Assembly (NCBI GenBank): GCA_000697335.1 | Contig: JNEM01006917.1 | Span: forward strand, 1 to 18,697 | DNA: 18,697 nt | Reading direction: 5' to 3' | Source of the DNA: Conidiobolus incongruus B7586 | Lineage: Eukaryota > Entomophthoromycota > Entomophthoromycetes > Entomophthorales > Conidiobolaceae | Shown here: one piece after another, positions 10,447 through 18,697 of the stretch | Layout: every line of letters begins with the position of its first letter | How positions within the stretch are numbered: the stretch's first letter is position 1 | Notes under the pieces: generated by a model | Told to the model about the DNA's origin: nothing | The model's input: only the letters and a program-made list of their open reading frames with translations | The model's database searches: none | Position numbers and translations under genes: made by a program

Positions 10447-12701
10447 TTCATTGTGATTATTTGTTTTATTGAATGGTATTTTAATTAGTTGAACTCACAT
10501 TGATATTATACAAATACACTATAAAAACTAAAATAAATAATTCAAATAATAAACTCTCAATATTAAATAATTTAATTCAAAATTATGAATATATAAAAAT
10601 GAAAAATAACTACTGGATATTAAAAAGAATTTTATTTTATATCCAAATACCATATGCTTAATAAAAAATCCATTTATTAATAATATATAATTTAATATTA
10701 TTAAATATCTGATTATTTCTTTGAAAAATAATCAAATTAAGAAATGAAAATAATATTTCCATAGTTTTGAAAATAAATATATTCTTTAAATAATATCGGT
10801 ATGATATGGAAAAAGAATAGAGAAATTGATAGTCTTCGCTTTATAGCCAAATTATTTTGTTTTGATCTTATTATTTATAAGTTTTAAAGATAACTTGATA
10901 AATATTTATTCAGAATAAGAAAATACCGTCAACTTTTTATTTATTCTGACTATCCCCTATTCATTAATACTAAAGCATTAACCAAATAATGTAATAAATG
11001 AAAATCTGTTAATTTTTGATATAATAATTTACATTGAATATTCTAAGAATTGTTTTTAGTGTCATGATAAAGCTTTAATGAATTTCAAAAATATATATTG
11101 TAGTATTTATAATTAATATATTACATTCTTGTAGTTGATTTGAATTATATAATATCTTCACAGTTTATATTTAAATCCCAATATTTATTTGAAAACAGTC
11201 ATAAAAGAGATAACCAATATAATAATTTTAAAAATATATTAATATAAAATACAAATACTTGGTTTATATAAAAATTAAAATCATTAGCTTCAGATAAAAT
11301 TTCAAATAAATGTAATAGAAAATTTTAACATGTTGCTTTTCAAATAATATATATTATTCACTACCTTAATAAACATTCAAAAATATTAACCATAATAGGT
11401 TATATAATAAAAATCACTTTAATAAAATGGTTTAAAACTAAAATATAGATTTATAAAGTTGAATTAAGCATTTAGATAAGTTCTATCTATATTTAATTGA
11501 AATTGGAATTAAATTTATAATACTATATCACTAAACTGGGTCAATTTAAAAATATTGAGGAATATTATTGAAAAACTATTTAAAATAATATTTCATAAAT
11601 AGTATAATTATAATTTAAAATAGTTATTTTATAAATTTATTATTAATGATCTAATTTTGAGCAAATTTAACATTTAATAACTTGGAGTGTTTCAAATTAA
11701 CTTGAGCAAAATGTTTTTTCAAATTCAAATTATTGCCCAGTAATTTTTAATAGTACTGTTCTATTATAAATTGATCAATTAATTCAAATCAAAATGGGTA
11801 AACTAGAGAACTAATTTTTATCAATGTAAAATCAATTTTGAAACCTGGTAATTAATATTAATGTAAATTGTATTGTAAATTTGTAGAATGTTTATAATCA
11901 TCTTCAATTAGAGTATCAGTAATTCTTTTCATATTGTATATTTGATATTAAGATACTCTTTCTATTTGATGAAAATAAAATCAAAATCAAAATCAGGATA
12001 CTATATATATTTGATATCAAGTAAACGATTTAATTTAAATAGTTATATAAGTTATATCGAAATCAAAGTTAAAATGGTAAAGATACCCCTTTTTTCTTGT
12101 TCAATAGGTATAAAGAAGAATTTATATATTATTATATTGATACCACAAAAATCACTTTGAATAATCAAGTTTTATAAAGGATACTTCGTTATTTATTTCT
12201 ACTTAGTATAATAAAATATTATAGAAAATAAAACATTTCTATATATCAAATTGTAAATAACTAAAGATAATAAACTAGAAATCAAATAAAATTGAATAAA
12301 ATATGAATTTAAGAGATAAAACAAGAAACACAAAATTGATGAATTTTTTACAAACTGAATGATCTATTACCAACAAATGGTGATCAAACTATACAATCAT
12401 CAAAATTCAAAATATATTATTGTAATGAACCAGTGAAAATGATTTTAATTAATCATGTTAATATATGACAAGTGATTAAATTAAATAATAATAATTTAAC
12501 AATTTTTTACTAATTTATTGAAATTGATTTTTCCATAAAAATAAATGAATAGCCATAAGATTTCTTAATCTACCAAATATATATAAAATTAATAAAGCAT
12601 TATAATATATAGAGGTTAGTTCAAATTGATACTGATTAGTATTAGATTCAATTATGATAAAAATAGCTAAGGAAATATAAATTATATATATTACAATTAA
12701 A
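10447..12701. other. Gene-free spacer between copies 2 and 3
   Basis: No gene is supported. A 72-codon frame at 11942-12160 begins at TTG, has low-complexity Lys/Ile/Tyr/Ser content and matches nothing I know; it looks like chance. About 10800-11000 and 11640-11900 are slightly richer in GC but carry no recognisable feature. The similarity between copies 2 and 3 does not extend into this spacer. Confidence 0.6.
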
Positions 12702-13562
12702 ATGGACAAGAAAATATTAAAATTATTAGTATTCTTCTTCTTTTCAGGATTACTAATATTTAACGTGATATTTTATTCAAAACATAAAAGAGCGTTCTAT
12801 TTCAATTTACCAAATGATGACCAAAATGAGTTGACCAAAATCATATGGCAATCAGAGCAATTTGGGATACGGAATGAGACTGCAGTTCTAATGAATAAGT
12901 GGAAGGACCTTCCAGGTTGGAAGTACCATTTCGTGAATAGAGATCAGGTTAAAAAGCACTTGATTCAGCATTATCCAAATATTGATTTCGATAAAGTTAT
13001 GGAGCAAAAACCTATTGTTGCTTATGACCTATTCAGATATTCAATTATCTATGACGAGGGAGGCCTATATGTTGACTCAGATGTCGAAATAACTCCAGAA
13101 TTCCATGATTCAATGCGACGGTTGAGCCATTGCAATGTCATAGTAGGACTAGAAGCAGATGTGAGGAATCGTGGTGACTGGTACCTAAAAGTGTTATCCA
13201 GAAGATTACAGATTTGTCAATGGTCTTTTTATGCAGCTTCTAAACATCCTTTAATGAAATTTGTAGTTAACAGCGTAGTAAGGAAGATAGACTTCTATTT
13301 AGCCCAAAATAAGAGTCTCCACGACCAAGATGATATCGAAGTTTCGGGGCGAGGTATTTGGACCGATGCTATAAAAGATTATATCTCTATAACAACTGGT
13401 ATTGATATTAACAAACAGATGGAATGTGGAAGATCTTACAAATATAACGATGTGTGTATTCTCAATGTCAAAGGGTTTGCTTTTAATATGCCGCTCTCAT
13501 GTGGTAAAGAAAAGGATGATGATACTTTTATAGTCAATATTAATACCTTTTTGAACTCTTGA
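12702..13562 (+). CDS. OCH1-like GT32 glycosyltransferase, copy 3 of 4, C-terminus cut short
   Basis: 286 residues: anchor at about 7-25, IWQS at 48-51 (T changed to S), AYDLFRYSIIYDEGGLYVDSD with DXD motif D125-S-D127, CQWSFYAASKHP at 172-183, and cysteines 144, 172, 242, 252 and 267 conserved. The other copies end in a GSWKH(D/E) tail; here an in-frame TGA (13560-13562) stands where they have the Trp codon TGG, and three further codons (Lys, Cys, Arg) run on to a TAA at 13572-13574. It also differs at usually fixed family positions: GRGIW for GPGIW (216-220), MPLSC for MPHSC (263-267), loss of the C-terminal N-E-T sequon, and a diverged loop after IWQS with a new sequon at N58. The catalytic core is intact, so it may still be active; relaxed constraint or specialisation is inferred. 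Its middle is close in DNA to copy 4. Confidence 0.85.
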   Translation: MDKKILKLLVFFFFSGLLIFNVIFYSKHKRAFYFNLPNDDQNELTKIIWQSEQFGIRNETAVLMNKWKDLPGWKYHFVNRDQVKKHLIQHYPNIDFDKVMEQKPIVAYDLFRYSIIYDEGGLYVDSDVEITPEFHDSMRRLSHCNVIVGLEADVRNRGDWYLKVLSRRLQICQWSFYAASKHPLMKFVVNSVVRKIDFYLAQNKSLHDQDDIEVSGRGIWTDAIKDYISITTGIDINKQMECGRSYKYNDVCILNVKGFAFNMPLSCGKEKDDDTFIVNINTFLNS

Positions 13563-15318
13563 AAGTGTCGTTAATAATTGATTGTCATAATAAATAACTA
13601 AATTAATATAACATTTGGTCTAGCAATTTGGAAATTTAATATTTGATTTTATACATAATTATTGGCATTATTTTGAGTAGCAAGGTGATTAAACAAGTTC
13701 CATTATAGTTCATCAAATATTTCGACTGACTATTACAAGACCTCTAGTTTGCTTAATCTTTTTGATTGAAACAGTTTCAATAGTTTCATTCATAATAAAT
13801 AATTTTAATAGAAACTATGATCTTTAATCTTAATAATATTATATTGTATATTGGAAAAAATCTTGACCTTTATACATCCCATAAAAATCTATTTTTATCA
13901 TGAAATTGACAATACATATTTCGAACAAGACTGCCTAAGATGCTTATAAACCCTATTGATTCATTTAACTTTTATAATGTTTTATTAAGATATTCATTGG
14001 TTTTATATACTGCTCTCTATATACTCAATATACCTTCTCAAAGATATTCAAGACCAATCAAACTCCCATCAAAATTATAATTGAAATTTATATCTTAGTT
14101 AAATTATTAATTCAAAGTGTTCTACTCCTTTTGCTACTATTAATTAATAATTATTTAACCTTCCTCAATATAATAAATTAAATTAAATATCGAATAAACC
14201 TCTAAAGCATTCAATTCTAATAGTATCCTAGCTCGGATATATGACCATCAAATATCATCATAAAATTAAAATAAAACTCGATATCAAAATTTTCAAATGT
14301 AAAAATTGCTTTGCGCTTAATATTGTGATTCATATCAATGATCATATTTAATTACCAAATTTCAATATATGAGTTTAATATTATTCGAATATATTAATGA
14401 TACAAATATATTATAATAATGTTAAAGGTTAATATATCAATTATCGAAATAAACTATAGTACCTTATTTTGATAATTTCATCATGAATTTGAATCAATTG
14501 AAAATTCTTTATCACAATATTATAAAATAAAATATAATATTGAAATAATTTTTCAATATAAACAATTTGAAAGATAAATTTTGAAAATATAACATTTATT
14601 GAAATAAGATTATATCCAGATAATAGTCAAAAATGACGAAAGCAGAATTTATTATTTTTTTTAGCTTTTAAGTGTATAAATAGCTTATACATATATTAAA
14701 TAAGGAAAATTTCTGATTTGTATCTCATAATAAAGATATTTATAAATATTCTTCTTGATCGATAAAAAAATACACTATTCATCATCCGCACTCAAATATA
14801 TTCAAAAATTGGATTAAATTGATTATAATATTTATCTATATTCGAAATTATGAAACAATAAATTAATAAAATATTTTCAAAAGAATTAAGCAGATACCAA
14901 AATTTGAGGGATGAAACAAAGGTATAAAGTTTTTTATTATTTCAATATCAATTAATATTAGAATTTGGATTAATTATATTCATTTCTAACTATTTATATA
15001 ATTCTTTAATTGAATTATTTTAATTTAACTATAGAAATCATTATCATTTATTTTCAATTACACACCAAAATTGCTTTAAATTGATTTTATCAAATTTAAT
15101 AAACTGATTAATGATCCCTATCATATTAATTTGGTTTAAAAATACTGGGGCTCTCAAATCAGTCTTTTAATTATATCTTTATTGTAAAAAACTAATTTAA
15201 ATGGAACAAAAATTTACAAAATTAATATGATTTTAATATATAAGTGAGCTTATGTAATATTCATCAAAATTTGATTAATCACATAAGATTTTTTTATTGT
15301 AAAAAGACTCTAATTACA
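13563..15318. other. Gene-free spacer between copies 3 and 4
   Basis: The first 12 bases are the former end of copy 3 beyond its TGA. The rest has no coding frame. About 13600-14350 is somewhat richer in C and G than other spacers and could be old unique sequence, but I recognise no gene or RNA. A frame upstream of copy 4 extends to a GTG at 15244; this is not a likely start in a eukaryote. Confidence 0.6.
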
Positions 15319-16203
15319 ATGTACAGATATATGGAATCTAGAAAGCTGATATTTTTGTTGATATTTTTATTCTCTGTATTGATTACATTTAATCTTCTGT
15401 ACTATGCCAAACACAAGAGAATGCTCAGTTCAAATATTCCAAAGGATGAAAATATTCAAATTACAAAGCAAATATGGCAGACTGCTCCCTCTAAAGTCGA
15501 GAGGAAGATTCATGTTCTAATGAATATGTGGAAAGACGTTCCCGGATGGAAGTACAATTTCATGAATGATGATCAAGTTCAGAGGCACTTGGTTGAATAT
15601 TATCCAAGTATTGATTTCGATAAAGTTATGGAGCAAAGGACCATTTTTGCTTATGACCTGTTCAGATATTCCATTATCTATAACGAGGGAGGCTTATATG
15701 CTGACTCAGATGTTGAAATTGCATCAGAATTCTTGGATTCAATGCAACGTCTGAGCCAGTGCAATGTCATAGTAGGAATAGAAGCAGATGTGAGGGACCG
15801 TGGTGATTGGTATGTAGGCAAACTGCCTAGAAGTTTACAGATTTGTCAATGGTCATTTTATGCTGCGCCTAAGCATCCTTTAGTGAAACTCGCAGTTGAC
15901 AGAGTAGTAAGGAACCTTGACTTCTATATATCCAGAAACCAAAATCTTCACGATCAGGATGTTATGGAAGTTTCAGGTCCCGGTATATGGACAGATACCG
16001 TAAGAGACTATATTTCAGTGACGACTGGAATTGATATTAATGATTACATGAAATGTGGTAAGTCTTATAAATTCAACGATGTCTGTATCCTCAACGTCAA
16101 GGGCTACGCATTTACTATGCCTCACTCATGTGGAAATGAAACTGACTCCGACACCTTTATTATTAACCTTCATCATTTCTTGGGATCTTGGAAGCACGAT
16201 TAA
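15319..16203 (+). CDS. OCH1-like GT32 glycosyltransferase, copy 4 of 4
   Basis: 294 residues from the ATG at 15319 (A at -3). An ATG four codons later (15331) puts the anchor at exactly the same distance from Met as in copies 1 and 3 and is the alternative start; the open frame further upstream lacks an ATG. Anchor at about 10-29, IWQT at 52-55, AYDLFRYSIIYNEGGLYADSD with DXD motif D129-S-D131, CQWSFYAAPKHP at 176-187, GPGIWTD at 220-226, MPHSC at 267-271, cysteines 148, 176, 246, 256 and 271, N273-E-T sequon, GSWKHD end. All expected GT32 features are present, so it is probably an active Golgi glycosyltransferase; substrate unknown. Its DNA is a mosaic: the middle resembles copy 3 and the 3' end is nearly identical to copy 2. 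Confidence 0.9.
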   Translation: MYRYMESRKLIFLLIFLFSVLITFNLLYYAKHKRMLSSNIPKDENIQITKQIWQTAPSKVERKIHVLMNMWKDVPGWKYNFMNDDQVQRHLVEYYPSIDFDKVMEQRTIFAYDLFRYSIIYNEGGLYADSDVEIASEFLDSMQRLSQCNVIVGIEADVRDRGDWYVGKLPRSLQICQWSFYAAPKHPLVKLAVDRVVRNLDFYISRNQNLHDQDVMEVSGPGIWTDTVRDYISVTTGIDINDYMKCGKSYKFNDVCILNVKGYAFTMPHSCGNETDSDTFIINLHHFLGSWKHD

Positions 16204-18344
16204 TAACTTATTTCTTTCGAAATATTTGCATAAAAACCCTTAGAATTATTCCAAGTAATTTTATTAATAAAAGTAAGATAAAGATTTAAAATAAAATTAA
16301 TCAATATATATATTAATATTTATCAAATCAATTGACTTATTGTATATTATTAAAATCAATTTAATTTGATTGTTCAATAATATTGAATCAATCCTTATCA
16401 CATTTTGTAATAACACAATTATTAAATTAAAAGTTTGAAATTAATATATCTAAATTTTTAATTTTATACATTAAAATATTGATATATTTTGTGCTAATCA
16501 TAAATTTGATCAACTAATTATGATATTACTATATACTATAAAAAATAGTCTATTTATTCAGGTTATTTCAAAAGTTGGTATTTTCAAAATTGGAAACACA
16601 TTATTAATTAGTAAAAATGTTTAATTAATTAAACTGACATGATAAAAGCCATTTAAATAAAATTTTTAATAATCGTATTAATTTTCATTATTTTCGCAAT
16701 AGCAAGGTTTTAAAAATTGTGTTAATTAATTGAATATAATACTATGGATTATAATTTCATCAATATATAATTACTCAATATTAATTTGAATTATTTTCAA
16801 ATTTGAAAAATTCTCAAAATTTCTTGGTAACAAATATTATTTAAATATTTCAAGGAATTAATATATAATAAAATAATTATATATATATTATACAAGATAT
16901 AATGGCAAATTTATATTATTGTTAATATTCAATAAGATCTTTTTCAGGTGTTTGAACAAAATGAAATAGTGGACTTTAGACGCATTCAAATTATAAGACA
17001 ACCAAATTGAAATATGTTTACAATAACAACCTAAACTTGTTTTTGGAAATTTTTGATATTGTAAATAATTTATGGAATAATATTTTTATCAACACTCATA
17101 TTTTAAATATATCCATGATTTTTTTAAAATAAACTGACAAATGAAAATATAAATGTTATTTAAAAATAATCCAAAAACATCGACTTTATATAAGTTTAAT
17201 AATTGTGGACAAATTTAAATAATATTTAACAATTATTAGATAATTTTTTAAATATATATTATTCTTATTATATATTCTTGTTGCAATTATATTTTTATAA
17301 AATAATAATAATATTGTTCAAGTCAACTTTATGATACTTTATTATTAAATATATTAATGGATTTATATTTCATTTATAAATCTATTTTTGAAATAAGCTA
17401 GATACAAATGATATTTTGAAATATGATAAAAATAAATTATATCCTAGAAATTCAATTATATATTTAAACTTGTTGCAAACTTACTTTATCAATATTAATT
17501 AATTCACTATTATATATTTCCATAGCTGTACTTTCATTGAATCCTGTCTCAATACAAAATATAGCTTTAACTAATTGAATTTCAGAATAATGTTAAAATA
17601 TTCCATTTGACTCATATTAGTTTAAATTAAAAACATATTTGTTTGTTGCAAATTAAAAAAATTATGACGGGATAAATATAAGATGATAGGTACCACAATA
17701 GATTTTTAGGAGATTAAAATCGAAAATTCAAAATAATATTTTGACCTATAGATTATCTTCTAAGTATATAAGATAATTTCCATTAAACTAACTTTTGGGT
17801 TTAAAAAACTAAATTATTATATTAAATACCTATCTACTATCAATATATAGGAAATAATCTATAATTTACCTTCAATTTTAACTGAATATGGCAAACTGAT
17901 ACATATTCACTATTTTTAAATACTATTAAGTGTTAAATCGATCTTAGATTATCCTTAAGGCTTTGGGTATGATAATAAATAACAGATATATTAAGGTCAT
18001 TTAAATTAATATATAAATGATATTTCTGTTTGAAAATCAATTTTATTAATATTTTCAATTTATTTAAATAAATGTTGAAAAATTAATATTAGGTATATAA
18101 TTGTAAATACCGAGAACTTATTTTCTAATACTAAGTTTATCTAGAAAGTTTTGCCCTAGTTGCAGAATGCAAATAGAAAAAAGAAAATATAAATCATCAA
18201 CTTTGATATTTTAAAGACTGTTTAATAACTTTTGACTATGCAAATAAAATTTAATGGAATTCGGAAATTCTAATATTATTAATATATAAGTTAAATAATT
18301 AAATAATTTTAAAGTTTTAAATAAATAAAATTATTAGCATAAAA
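16204..18344. other. Gene-free right flank
   Basis: No coding frame, RNA gene or glycosyltransferase remnant was found on either strand. Around 16920-17050 and 17640-18240 the sequence is a little less AT-rich, without any recognisable product. Sequence similarity between copies 2 and 4 stops at the stop codon and does not enter this region. Confidence 0.6.
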
Positions 18345-18697
18345 TTTATAAAATTTAATATCAAATATAAATTTAATATTTTTTTTACTATTAATAGTTT
18401 TTTGCCATATTATTGATAAGCTTGTGATAATAAAACAACTATTGTTTTTATTAAGGATTGAAATTTATTATTTTTAAATTAAATTAATATGTTTATAAGA
18501 ATCTTTTTTCTTATAAGCATATTTTTTAATTTTCTAAAATAATTATAATAATATATATATTAATCCAGAAAATATATTAAATATAATGGTTTTTTTTATT
18601 GTTTTAATTCAAAAATCTTTTAAAATTATAATTTTATATATTTTGTAATTATTATATAAAATAATAAATTTTTTTAATTTAATATAAATATCAATTA
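18345..18697 (+). repeat. Dispersed repeat, copy B (continues beyond the window)
   Basis: Aligned in direct orientation with about 6300-6655. The clearest shared part is 18488-18690, including the GTTT...AAGAA...TTTTTTCTT...AAG palindrome-like core and a nearly identical stretch ending in ATATAAAATAATAA. It differs from copy A largely by CA or TG having become TA. The match reaches the window end, so the repeat is incomplete here. No open frame; family not identified. Confidence 0.6.

Noticed and set aside
11942-12160. 72-codon plus-strand frame between copies 2 and 3
   Set aside because: It starts at TTG, not ATG, is low in complexity and has no family resemblance; chance in AT-rich DNA.
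12515-12709. 64-codon minus-strand frame upstream of copy 3
   Set aside because: It is rich in Ile/Leu/Tyr as expected from AT-rich noise, overlaps the start of copy 3 and has no supporting motif.
15244-15318. Upstream extension of copy 4 to a GTG codon
   Set aside because: GTG is not a normal start in nuclear eukaryotic genes, the added residues are absent from the other copies, and the ATGs at 15319 and 15331 place the membrane anchor as in the relatives.
15566-15754. Short plus-strand frames inside copy 4 (also 16055-16243)
   Set aside because: Out-of-frame shadows of the glycosyltransferase gene.
1-18697. tRNA, rRNA or CRISPR features
   Set aside because: I scanned for T-loop-like motifs, conserved rRNA words and regularly spaced repeats and saw none; the only regular repeats are AT microsatellites and the diverged dispersed repeat.
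1-18697. Mitochondrial or plastid origin because of the extreme AT content
   Set aside because: The genes are GT32 secretory-pathway enzymes with signal anchors and near-normal codon usage, which belong to a nuclear genome.

Overview
The window reads as a gene-poor, extremely AT-rich piece of a eukaryotic nuclear genome, most likely fungal. Four intact-looking, intronless genes stand out as islands of higher GC and normal codon structure in a background that is almost entirely A and T. All four encode the same kind of protein: a short type II membrane protein with the IWQT and YxDSD(I/V)E motifs of the OCH1-like GT32 / DXD sugar-binding glycosyltransferase family (Pfam PF04488). OCH1-like Golgi enzymes, no visible introns and AT-rich spacers suggest an AT-rich early-diverging fungus (for example an Entomophthorales/Conidiobolus-like lineage). 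That placement is inference and is not proven by the sequence.

Layout: 1-2100 is an ancient, heavily eroded Ty3/Gypsy LTR retrotransposon fragment on the minus strand. 2101-4250 has no recognisable gene. Glycosyltransferase copy 1 lies at 4251-5126. The 4.4-kb gap before copy 2 holds two inverted copies of a dispersed repeat (about 6290-6840 and 8380-8930). Copy 2 lies at 9553-10446, copy 3 at 12702-13562 and copy 4 at 15319-16203, all on the plus strand. The right flank is gene-free and ends in a third copy of the dispersed repeat (from about 18345 to the window end).

How it fits together: the four genes are a local tandem family, diverged at the protein level but with patches of near-identical DNA between particular pairs (2 and 4 at the 3' end, 3 and 4 in the middle), which points to gene conversion. 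Copy 3 carries an in-frame TGA at the position of a tryptophan codon kept in the other copies and has lost other family residues, so it may be decaying or specialising. Copies of the dispersed repeat differ mainly by CpA/TpG to TpA changes, a pattern like repeat-induced point mutation (RIP), while the glycosyltransferase duplicates appear to have escaped it. No tRNA, rRNA, CRISPR array or other protein-coding gene could be supported.
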